Source of the DNA: Yamagishiella unicocca
Taxonomy: Eukaryota; Chlorophyta; Chlorophyceae; Chlamydomonadales; Volvocaceae
Direction of reading: 5' to 3'
Length of the DNA stretch: 64,000 bases
Assembly: GCA_003116995.1 (NCBI GenBank)
Contig: BDSL01000032.1
Coordinates: forward strand, 558,001 to 622,000
Shown: piece by piece, positions 54,726 to 64,000 of the stretch
Layout: every line of letters starts with the position of its first letter
Numbering within the stretch: position 1 is the stretch's first letter
The notes under the pieces: model-generated
Database searches by the model: none
Told to the model about the DNA's origin: nothing
Seen by the model: the letters and a program-made list of their open reading frames with translations, nothing else
Program-made: the position numbers and the translations under genes

Positions 54726-55758
54726 TGCAGCAAATCTGCTGCAGCAGCTTACACGGGTTTTGGTAGTGGGACGATGCCGCAGGTAACCAGTTTGCTGGTA
54801 GGTTTCAGACTGGACGGCGCCATGGGTTCATGCCTGCACGTTGCAGGCATACGTCATGGCATCGTGTATCAACGGCCGTCTTCACCAGTGCCGCTACGAC
54901 ACTTCACATAGGGGTTTATGGGCACAGGTTTAGGTTCACGGGCGTCGCGGAAATCATTGCGCCACCTGTTATCTACGTTGATTTACTATGATGATGCTGA
55001 AGTCATGTCCACCCCAGAACACTAATGGGTGATGCAGGTAGGAGTGCTACCGGTAGGTGTTTGGAGCACCGGGGAGTGTCATAGTGTTTGTCGGTGTGCT
55101 GGCGGGAGTAGCGGGGCATGGGCCTTCGGGCTCTATGCCACGGCCGTTTGGATGTAGGGGCATGGCGTTAAGTAAGGAGGTGACGTGGATAACGCGTAGT
55201 CGTACGAATTGTGTGTCACCACAAATTCGTTGGCATGCTGCTTCCAGGCAGGATAATTGTTCAATTTCCTGGCAATGTGATACCAGCGAACTAGGGGATC
55301 CGGATAACTACCCCTGTAAGCGAGTGGCTGGTCGATACTCGCTTGGGCGCGTAGGGCTAGCCATGACGAGCTGGTGGTTAGATGAGCTGCTTCCAGCCTG
55401 CATGTGCCCCCTGGCCAGAAACGACCGTGTAATACCGGTAGAGTTACCTTGATGTTGCTACTTCATCTCGCCACCCCCTTGACCATCAGGCGTCGCTCGG
55501 TTACCGTTCGAATTTTCCTTTGTGAGTGTGTCTTTATAGCATTTTGGGCAAGGTGCGAGGTGCAGAGGGTGTCGGGATGCGCCAGACACCACCAAGACGT
55601 GCTTCGCCCAGCACGAGTGTTTGGCAGCCAGGGTCGTTCTTCCGCTCCCGCCGCAGCTCCACGATCGTAATCCCGGCCTGTTGAGCAGCTCCTGTCCAAC
55701 TAACGCAGTGTGCTTCACGCCTGTCCATGCGTTCTGGAGAGGGGCCGACATGTTGCAG

Positions 55759-55907
55759 TCCGGACTCGTGAGCTCCTACTCGTGGCCTTGTGCAATATCG
55801 ATACCGTGCCTTCACTTCAAGGGCGTGTCGATTCCTGTGGAGTTGCGCTTTTGGACCGTTACATGTCACAGCGGATCGCCGCGCGTAGCCAGCTCATCCA
55901 CTACTAA
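55759..55907 (+). pseudogene. Possible cyclin-box exon fragment
   Basis: After a TTGCAG acceptor-like site the frame reads RTRELLLVALCNIDTVPSLQ, then GRVDSCGVALLDRYMSQRIA, and ends at TAA. 'R..LL.AL' followed by 'ALLDRYMS' resembles the start of a cyclin N-terminal fold. No neighbouring cyclin exon was found on either side and the frame stops within the fold. This may be coincidence or a stranded exon. Confidence 0.2.
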
Positions 55908-56541
55908 GAATTGAAGTCGTATGGCCTGACGTGACAGTGCCTTTTGCGATCACGGATTCGCGCCCTTACCCATACACCCGCAAGGCTGTGGCTCGCTGTG
56001 ACCAACTGCGGACCAGCAACGCTAGGTACCGCCAGGTATCGCCAGTAACCCAGCGAAGTGGGCTAGGGTGGACTCCAACAAGCAAACGATCAGAGAGGCT
56101 CTCCCCCCTGCCCGTTACATTCGGGTGATGATTGCAGCAGCAGCGGCAGCAGCAACGGCGTGGAACAATGCAGCCGGCAGGGGTGACGCTCCTGCCGTGG
56201 TCTAGTGATTTACCAAATGAATACCGGTACCGGGTACATATTCAATAAGGCTGGATGGCAGCTGAGCAATAGCCTCTCCCTCAATTACGTAAGGCGCGCG
56301 CGCCTCGTGACCAGGTTCCCTACAGTACACGTCAGCCAGCGTACGACGAAGAAAGACGCGCTCTGAAGACGTTCTGCGGACGCACCGCAAATGAAATCAA
56401 TTGGACCTGCTGCCAAACTTACGAAGTGTCAACTCGTAAATGTGTGTGTTTACTGACTGAGTTGGTACTTCTTAATATAAACTTGGGAAACTGGTTGCAA
56501 TTTCGACAGTTTATGTTGGAAGTATTCGCGCCAGAAGCTAA

Positions 56542-59500
56542 ATGCCGCGAATTGACGTATGGGACGTGCAACCGGAGCCGCCGGAGGAGGAAGAGCCACT
56601 CTGGGTCGGTTTCTCCCACGCCAAACTACAGGATCGATTCGATGTCGGCAAGAAGCTCGGCCAAGGAGGATTTGGGAGCGTGCAAGTCGTGGTGGAGCGC
56701 AGTTCCGGCAAGGAGTATGCCTGCAAGTCCATCGTTAAGAAGCTGAGCGTGCCAACCGTTGGGACGTCAAAGCAGAATCAGCACTTGGAGAATATCCGCC
56801 GAGAGGCTTTAATTCTGCGACGCCTACGAGGAGTAAGTGGTATGGCGTTGACAGCCTTCTGCATGCCATGGTGCGGTTTACGCGATTATGGAAGCCGAAA
56901 CGGGAAGCGACGACCAGGGAACCCGATTGCCAGCCAGCACAAGGCAGCACCTGACCAGCACCTCAGCTCGAACGATATCCAAGGGCATGATGGGGGTCTG
57001 CGCACCTGCGAGATCTGTATATAGCTGAGGGGGAGGGGCATCGGGCTCTGAACCGCGGTGCTGCGCCTTAGCTTGCTCCGGCGCCGGCCCGTTGACCAGC
57101 TTGGCCCGCCGCGCGTGTGCATGCGGCCATGGAGGGGGGCGAGGGGATCGTCTCTCCAGGAGGGCGCCGCACACTGCCGCGCGGCACAATCTCGCGGTAC
57201 CGCAGCCGCAACGGTGGCCCACACGGGGGCAACCCCGGCGGCAGCCTGCCCAGGGTATCGACAGACGGTCCCCCCCTCCTGCCCCTCCTGCTCACTCGCT
57301 TCCCCCTCCTGCCCCCTCCTGCCCCTCCTGCCGGCAGACGCTGAACGTGGTGCACCTGGAGGACGTGTTTGAGGATGAGGAGGCGGTGCACCTGGTCATG
57401 GAGTGGTGCAAGGTGGGGGGAACTCGGGGAATGTGAACCTGCCTGGGGTGGTACGGCACGTAGGAATGCGGCCGGCCGGTGTCTGTATGCGTACATGCGT
57501 GTGTATGTCTGTATAATGCGGCATGTGGGTCGGCCGCGTATGGGCCATGCGGGGCACTTGTGCGGCTTACCGGTTCAGCGCCTCCTCCACGGCGACCCTG
57601 GGGCCTCACACGGAGGGGTTGCCCCGGGGGGTTCGAGGAAGACCCGTGGATTGCAATGAAAACCCGTGTACGGAAGAAAAACCCTTTTAGAACAGCCGTT
57701 GGAGATGCATGCCGGAGAACTTGGTGGGGGAACACACCCGGAGGGGGCCAACACCCGGCACCCATGCAGGTTACGGGGTCACCCCACGGACCTGCCACTC
57801 CACACGGGACTCTCGCCTCCTTACGGTTGCTGACTTTGTGACACGCACGGTGGTGCCCTCCCCTACGCTGCCCGGCGTGCAGGGAGGGGAGCTCGTGCAG
57901 CGGATCAAAACCCGCCACTACAGTGAACGCACGGTAAGGAGCGGGGCGGGGGGCGGGGCGGGGCGGGGCGGGGGTTTCGGGTGAGGTGGCGGGCCGGGGG
58001 TTAGGGTGGCGGAGCGGGGGCGGGGAACGGCGGGGAGGGGGGGTATAGAGACACGCGTTCATCACATGAGGCAAGGAGGAGGATGGGGTGGCACGGTGTG
58101 GGCCAGGGCCGACGAAGTGTGCGCTAATGCGGATTTGGGTTCTCACGGACCGCGGTTGAGGTTTCCCCGGGTTGCAAGGGCGGCCGAAGCGTGGAGGTGC
58201 ATCGTGTGGGGGCGAGTGACGGCGCACCAGCTGCGCCACGCGGGGCGCTCTGCCGCAGCACAGGTGGGCGCGCAAGCATATGGCACCCGCACTTACACCA
58301 ATGGGTCGGGTCGCCACCACAGACCCTCCCACAAGCACCTCACCTGGCCCTTCGAGAGTCTACCCTTAACCCACCCAGTCCCCCTCCCTCCACCCCTACC
58401 CCACGAGTTTCCCTTGCAACCCCCCCAGTCCCCCTCCCTCCCACCCCCCGTCCCCGCCCCGGCCCTCAGGCTGCCAGCTACATGCGCGCAGTGCTGCGCA
58501 CGCTGGCCCAGTGCCACCACCTGCGGATCCTGCACCGGGACATCAAGCCGGGTGCGCGGCAGTGCGGGAGAGGGGGCCGCAGCGGCGGGGCGGCGGCCGC
58601 CGGGCGGGGGTGCAGGCGCTGGGAGGGGACCTAGGGGGCACGGATTCGCAGTCACGCAGCGACCTGGGGTTGGGATGGCAGGTCGGGTGGGTGGGTGGGT
58701 GGGTGGGTGGGTGGGTGGGTGGGTGGGTGGGTGGGGTCGGTTGCAGGCCGGCGCTCAGGCGCGCAGCACGGGGTATGCCTGAGGCCCTGGGGTGGCTCGC
58801 TCGGTCATGTAGGGTGGCGCGGAAAGGGTGATGCCGCCTAGAGCCCCTCCCGCCGCCGTACTTCGCACGGACCGACCATCCGCGGGCCCCTCCCCCTCTT
58901 TCCTCGCTTCCCCAACCCCACAGGCAACTTCATGCTGCTCACAGACGCCGACAACGCGCCCGTCAAGGCCATTGGTGCGTCTTCCCCTCATGCGTCGTGC
59001 TGCTGCTGTTCTGATCACCTCGCCTGTCCCACATCGAATGTAACGTGCTCACATGCCCACCTGCCCACCTGCCTGCCGGCGCCACCCCACGGCTGTGGCC
59101 ACACGAGCTCGTCGACATTGGCTCGTCGACCACTGTTCCGCTGCCGCCCCACCCCCCACCCGCCTACCTCTTCCTCGAACCCCCACCCGCCTACCCTCCC
59201 GCCCGCCCCCTCCTCTCATACCCCGCCAGACTTCGGCCTGGCCGTCTTCTACGACCCGAAGAAGCTCCCCCGCACGGACCTGGGCCTGGAGGGCACGTGA
59301 GTGCGGGCAGGTCGGGTCGGACAACACGGGGTTTAGGCCCCCCTCACTCCCCTCCGGATTGCAGCTTCCTAGTCCACGGGCTTTCCTCGACCCCCCGCAA
59401 TGCTTTCCGGCCTTGCTCCTGGCCTTGCAACCGGTAAGGATGCCTGCAGACTCGGCCCTGTAGGCTCGGCCCTGCCTGTCGGGCGCTGCCGGCAAGGCTG

Positions 59501-62500
59501 CCCTCCTCCTGTATCGGCCCACGGGTTCCTGTATCGGCCCACGGGTTCCTCACTACCCCTACCAGTACGTGCTCCTCGCATGCTGACCTCACGTGGTACG
59601 CCCTACCGCCTACCATGTATGGCGGGGTGGCTCGCTGGCTTGCCCCGGCCCCCCGCCCGCTCCGCCCCATCTCCTTGCCGCGCCTCTCCGCTAGACCACC
59701 ACCACCTTCACCGCCCTCGGTTTGTCGGCCGTGCATTCGCGGATTCTCTTATCCCCCTCCCCCCGCAGGGTTCCGAAGCCAATGCGCCAGCTATCCTATC
59801 CATGTCGCGTAACCGGTTTTTACGCCCCCCGCCGCTGCAGGCCTCACTTCATGGCGCCTGAGCAGCTGTCCGGTAAGACCGAGCCCGCCTCAGACATCTG
59901 GTCCGCCGGCATCATGGCCTACCAGCTGCTGTGCGGCTTCGTGCCGTTCGACGACGCCAAGAACCCCAAGGCGCCGGCGCTGTCGCTCGTGTGGTGCGTC
60001 GGGGGGCGCGGGGGGGGGCCTGGTGCCCGGGTCACGTGGCTTTTCGTCGCTAGGGAAAACGAGGCGAGAGAGGGGTTGCAAGAAAAACCCGTGTACGAAG
60101 AAAAGACCGTCAACCGGCGAGGGGGGGAGAGGGCAGGAAGGCTGCCGCGACGGAGAGGGGAGCCGACGGTGTTCCCCTCATGGGCTGGCCTTGGCTCATC
60201 TTGCTTGGCTGCTGGTTCGCGGTAGCCTTGGCTCGTGCGGCTTGGCTGCTGGGTCTCGTACCGCGTGTGAGGTGTGGTTCTGGAGGGAGGGGCCGCCTTC
60301 TGGGGCGTGAGGTGTGCGTTGTTTTGATGCGTTGTTTTGACCCCTTTCGCCGCCCTCCCTTGACCTGCCAGGCGCGCAGTGCTGACGGAGGAGCCCAAGT
60401 TCACCCACCGCGCCTGGGAGGGGGTGTCGGAGGAGGCCAAGGACTTCGTGCGCATGCTGCTGACCAAGTGAGGCGGGCGGGGGAGGGGGGGAGCGGTTGT
60501 ACCGGAGGGGGGAGGGGAGAGGAGGGGGAAGGGGAAGACGACGCCCAAGGGAAGGGCACGAACGGGTTCCGGGCTTGTAGGTCTTATCCTCGACGTAGCT
60601 CTTTGCGGCCGTGATATCGACCTGCCCTCAAGGCCGTTTGCCAGCATCCGCGTGGAGCAACGTGTTACGTATGCCAGGGCCTAGGAAGGCGCTGCCCGCT
60701 CGCACTTTCCCCACCTCCGCCTCTCCCCCCACCTCCGCCTCCGCCCTCGCCCGCAGAGATTCCAAGAAGCGCCCCACCGCCAAGCAGGCGCTGGCGCACC
60801 CGTGGCTTCAGGTGAGTGCGAGCGCGAGTGCGAGCGCGGGTGGGGGTGCGAGCGCGAGGGGGGGTGCGAGTGCGGGTACGAGTGGGGCCCGTCAGGTGCG
60901 GGCGCGATGTGCGGTTTACCCGGTGCTCTCCTACCCTACCTGGCCCTCCCATACCCTACCTGGTCCCGCCTCCCCCGGAATCCCTCTGCATCGTGCCACC
61001 CCGCGGTGGCGGCGGCGGTGGGGGACAGTGAGGCGAGCGACCCGAGGGCATACCCCTCCCACGTAAACCTCAACCCCCCCCATCCCCCCTCACTCCCCCT
61101 CACCCCTCACCACCCACAGGGCAAGTCCGACCAGCGCAATCAGGGGGCGCCGCTGGCCCGTACCGTCGTACAGCGGCTCCAGAAGTTCGGCGTGGAGAGC
61201 GCCCTCAAGCGCACCGTGCTTGACATGATCGCCAACGAACTCATCAACCGCCACATGGAGCACCTGCACAACGAGCAGCAGCAGCAGCAGCAGCAGGCCG
61301 AGCATTCTAGCAAGAGTGCCGCGCCCAGTGGTCCTGTTGGGGGAGACGCAGGAGATGCGGCGGCGGCGGCGGCGGCGGGCTCGCCGCTGCCGCCGCCTGC
61401 GGCGGCGGACAGCCCCTCCGGCGCCTCCGGCAACCGCCTCCGCCTGCTGGCTGCTCAGGACCTGCTGCTCCGTTCCGCCCACAAGCACGCGACCGTGCAC
61501 GCAGGAAGCGACGCGCTGTCGGCGCTGCGGCGCGGGCAGCTGATGGGGCTGCCGCTGACGCGGCCGACGTCGGGCGCCCCCGCCGCCACCCTGGGCACCT
61601 CCCTCGCGGCCGCAGCCGCGGCGGCGGTGCAACAGCAGCAGCAGCAGCGCCGCTCGCACGACCTGGGCCAGCGGCCCACGCCCGCCCATGCGTTCGGGCG
61701 GTCTGCCACGTCGATCAGCCCGCAGGATCAACCCCACCTCATCGCACAGGGCGGCGAGACGGCTGCGCCGGCGGGCGGATCGCCCTCGCACGCCGCCACC
61801 CGGCCGCCGCCGGGGCCGTCGGTGCGGCCGCCGGCGCCGCCGAACTCCGGCCCGGCGCCGCCGGCGCCGCTGGCGCCGACGCCGACGCCGGCGCCGGGCC
61901 TTATCCTGCCGCCGTCGCCCTCGTGGCAGCGCTTGCCGGCGGGGGCGTTGGGTGCCGGCGGCGTGAGCCCTGGCGCTGGGCCGACTGCGGCGGGGGGCTC
62001 CGTCCCTGGAGTTGGGCCTGCCGGCGGCGCCGCCGGCCCTGGCGGCGGCGGCGGCGGCTACAAGGGCCCTGTGAAGGACCTGGCGGCGGCGACGGCCTGG
62101 GACATGAGCTTCATGGCGAATAAGCTCTCGCAGGAGGGCTCGGGGCACGCGCTGCAGCACTACGCCTGGTGCGTAGGGCCCGGCTGGGTGTGAATGCGGC
62201 AGAGGGAGGGTCGGAGAGGAGACCCGTGGGTCGGCGTCGGCACTGATCAGGACAGCCGATTAGGAAACGTTTGAGAGGGAGGGAGGGAAGGAGGGCGGAG
62301 GGAGGGAGAGCATCTGATGTCGTGCAGGATGGAGGAGGCAGGCACACATGGGGGGGGAAGGGGTACCCTGCTAGAGGGGGGGTGCGTGGTACGCAAAAGC
62401 AAACCCCCACGGGGCTGCCGCCAACTCCCCTCCGTCGCTGCTACGACGCATCTCCCGCCCACAGGCTGCTCAACGTGGGAGAGCGCTCCCTGCACGGAGT

Positions 62501-62600
62501 CATCGAGCGCAGCTTCCACGCCGGCCGCCAGCACTCACCCGCGGCGGAGATTGCGCTGGCGGCGGCGGCGCTGCAGCAGCCGCCCAGCGGCAGTGGCGGT

Positions 62601-62631
<31 letters not shown>

Positions 62632-64000
62632 GCGGCGGCTCCGTGCACGGGACCCCTGCTGGTGCGGTGCTGCCGCAGCCGCGCCGCAGCCGCTCCACCG
62701 CCATGGCCGGCCCGGGGGGCTCTCCTGCTGCAGGAGGCGGAGGAGGAGCAGGTGGGGTTGCCGGCGGGGGAAGGGAGGCGGGGATGCGGGCGCATAGTGA
62801 CCCGTGTTGGGCGCGGCGGGAGGGTTTCGAGGAAGACCCGTGGATGCCAGAAAAACCCGTTTAGAACAGACGTTTTGAGATGCATGCTGGAGAACTGGGT
62901 TGAGGTGCGGGGGGAGGGGGGGAGGTGCTTGGCAGCAAGGGCAAGTTGGGGTTCGGCGGGATGTGGTGCGAGATGTGGGGGTCGGGGCAACGTCCTGTGC
63001 CTCCGCATGCAGGCATGCGTGTTTGCTGGGTGCCTGTCGCCCGGTTGCCCTCGTTGCTTGATCCCGGCTTTCCCCGCCCATGTCCACGATGTGGCGCAGG
63101 GGGCGACGGTGGCGGCGCTGCTGGCGCTGCTGGCGGCGGCAGCAAGGACTACCTTAAAATGCTGTCCCTGGTTGCCAAGCAGCGGGCGGAGCACCGCAAG
63201 TTCCAGCGGCTGTCGCTGGACACCAGCGGGCACCGACAGCGGCACTACGAGGAGATGATGGCAGCGGCGGATGAGCATGGGGGCGACCACGACATGGCGC
63301 CGCCGCAGGTGAGCTAGTGGCGACGGGGGAACAAGTGGAAAGGGAGGGGGGGAACAACTGGACCGGGAGGGGGAAGCAACTGGACAGGGAGGGGGGAAAG
63401 AACTGAACCGGCGGACCCAGATGCCAAGGTCCCGCATCCGCACGTCCACTGGCCCCGCCTTCCCCCTGGACGTTACTGTAGCGTGTAGCCTGACCAGCCC
63501 GCCCCTCCCCCGGCCCTGCTCCTGCCCCCCCTCCCCGCCCCCGCAGGAGGCGGACGAGGACGGCGACGGCGATGCCGACACCTCCCGCGCCTACTCGCTC
63601 CCAGCTCCCAGCGGCGCCTCATCCGCCCACGTGACCGCCACCGCTCTGCCGCCCCCGTCCCCCTCCCCGCCTCCGCCGGCCTCCTCCTCCTCACCCCCGC
63701 AGCTACTCCCTCAGGTTCCCGGCCGGATTACCGCCCCCTCCCTCCCCCCCTCGCCCACACCGGGCTTGGCGCTGGCGCCAGCAGGCCCCCTCCCAGCCGC
63801 TCCCGCCACCACCACCCACGCCGCGTCATCCCTGAAGCGCAGCATCCCCGGCCTAGAGGAGGCTAACGCCGTAAGCAGCAACAGCTTCTCGGCGGCGGCC
63901 ATCCCCGCCGCGGTCGCGGCCGCAGCCGGCGCGGCGCGTACGGGCAGTGAGAGCAGGATGTCGTACGCCAGCTCAGCTTACGGAGGGGACGAGCCGCTGG
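56542..64000 (+). CDS. CDPK-like protein kinase with long low-complexity C-terminus (5' part, continues past right edge)
   Basis: Exons: 56542-56832, 57338-57412, 57883-57933, 58470-58551, 58924-58974, 59230-59296, 59841-59993, 60372-60467, 60757-60811, 61120-62168, 62465-62751, 63100-63308, 63547 to edge; about 973 residues so far. The kinase domain (33-305) is complete: GQGGFGSV loop, Lys62 (YACKSI), HRDIKPGN with Asp163, DFG Asp184, FMAPEQL, DIWSAGIMAYQLLCG, and KRPTAKQALAHPWLQ at its end. It is CDPK/CRK-like in style. Directly after it, GAPLARTVVQRLQKFGVESA then LKRTVLDMIANEL resembles the CDPK autoinhibitory junction. Instead of EF hands, a poly-Gln then Ala/Gly/Pro-rich tail follows, interrupted by ordered pieces (SFMANKLSQEGSGHALQHYA, KDYLKMLSLVAKQRAEHRKF). 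EF hands may lie beyond the edge or be absent. Confidence 0.9.
57630..57724 (+). repeat. SINE-like short repeat, copy 6
   Basis: GGTTCGAGGAAGACCCGTGG through GATGCATGCCGGAGAACTTGG in kinase intron 2, with an internal insertion of about 15 bp. Confidence 0.75.
58680..58738 (+). repeat. (GGGT)n tract, about 14 units (kinase intron 4)
   Basis: Perfect GGGT repeats on the transcribed-sense strand, capable of forming G-quadruplex in DNA or pre-mRNA. Confidence 0.95.
59513..59549. repeat. 18-bp direct duplication (kinase intron 6)
   Basis: TATCGGCCCACGGGTTCC twice in succession. Confidence 0.85.
59715..59749 (-). repeat. CCGCGAATCCACGG-family repeat, inverted
   Basis: CCTCGGTTTGTCGGCCGTGC then ATTCGCGGATTCTC, in kinase intron 6. 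Confidence 0.75.
60060..60115 (+). repeat. Partial SINE-like repeat
   Basis: GGGGTTGCAAGAAAAACCCG then TGTACGAAGAAAAGACCG resembles the internal part of copy 6 (57650-57690). Confidence 0.45.
62225..62272 (+). repeat. Short interspersed repeat (kinase intron 10)
   Basis: GTGGGTCGGCGTCGGCACTG, then GACAGCCGATTAGGAAACGT; relatives at 23705-23745 and 8470-8520. Confidence 0.5.
62822..62905 (+). repeat. SINE-like short repeat, copy 7
   Basis: The best-preserved copy: TTCGAGGAAGACCCGTGGAT, GCCAGAAAAACCCGTTTAGA, ACAGACGTTTTGAGATGCAT, GCTGGAGAACTGGGTTGAGG, in kinase intron 11. Confidence 0.8.

Larger units (their letters stand above)
54173..56541. other. Intergenic between FAM210-like and CDPK-like genes
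   Basis: Holds the FAM210-like 3' UTR, a doubtful cyclin-like fragment (55759-55907) and the kinase promoter. 54700-54860 has repeated CTGCAGCA/TGCTGCAG words. Nothing else is recognised. Confidence 0.45.

Noticed and set aside
61090..62160. 356-codon antisense frame opposite kinase exon 10
   Set aside because: Arg/Ala-rich shadow of the low-complexity sense coding sequence; the sense strand is fixed by phase with kinase exons.
63547..63600. DEDGDGDAD stretch in the kinase tail as an EF-hand loop
   Set aside because: Acidic run lacks the invariant Ile and Glu positions and the flanking helices of an EF hand.

Overview
The window is nuclear DNA of a green alga, most likely a volvocine/Chlamydomonadales chlorophyte. 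Coding DNA is GC-rich. Genes are split by many short introns with GT(G/A)-AG borders. TGTAA, the usual green-algal polyadenylation signal, lies downstream of several stop codons. Homopolymeric Ala/Gly/Pro/Gln tracts interrupt proteins. The gene set is typical of a plastid-bearing alga: a PDZ-TPR thylakoid protein of the TEF30/MET1 type, a plant-type tandem CCCH zinc-finger protein and a CDPK-like kinase. I cannot name the species. All exon models were built by eye from splice signals, phase and family similarity, and most close exactly in frame.

Layout. 1-12050: tandem multicopper-oxidase (MCO) genes on the minus strand. These are a 5' part (copy A, running off the left edge), a complete 17-exon gene (copy B, 716 aa), and an extra, still open terminal exon between them. 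12051-18600: intergenic DNA and mobile-element debris, including an inverted duplication of about 500 bp per arm closing on a perfect hairpin. 18650-19820 (+): 3' part of a PPR gene. 20520-21530: probable LINE remnant. 21956-24114 (-): ApaH-like metallophosphatase. 24540-25052 (+): TMEM230-like membrane protein. 27579-30375 (-): RR-TZF CCCH protein. 32238-44820 (-): SPT5, 18 exons, 1192 aa. 45815-49479 (-): TEF30/MET1-like, 9 exons, 338 aa. 52540-52836 (-): SRP14. 53267-54172 (+): FAM210/DUF1279 protein, 3 exons. 56542 to the right edge (+): CDPK-like kinase, 13 exons visible.

The genes are mostly unrelated housekeeping or regulatory genes: transcription elongation, SRP, PSII assembly, RNA binding, organelle membrane proteins and Ca-type kinase signalling. 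The MCO cluster is the only duplicated family. Introns and intergenic stretches carry several short interspersed repeat families shared across the window, plus minisatellites. The observations most worth following up are: the MCO cluster (extra terminal exon, patchy homogenisation, Gln at the predicted type-1 copper axial position); the TE inverted repeat as a possible small-RNA source; repeated R-x-S phosphosite-like motifs in the CCCH protein; two GC-AG introns; and a CDPK-like kinase whose junction region leads into a low-complexity tail instead of EF hands.
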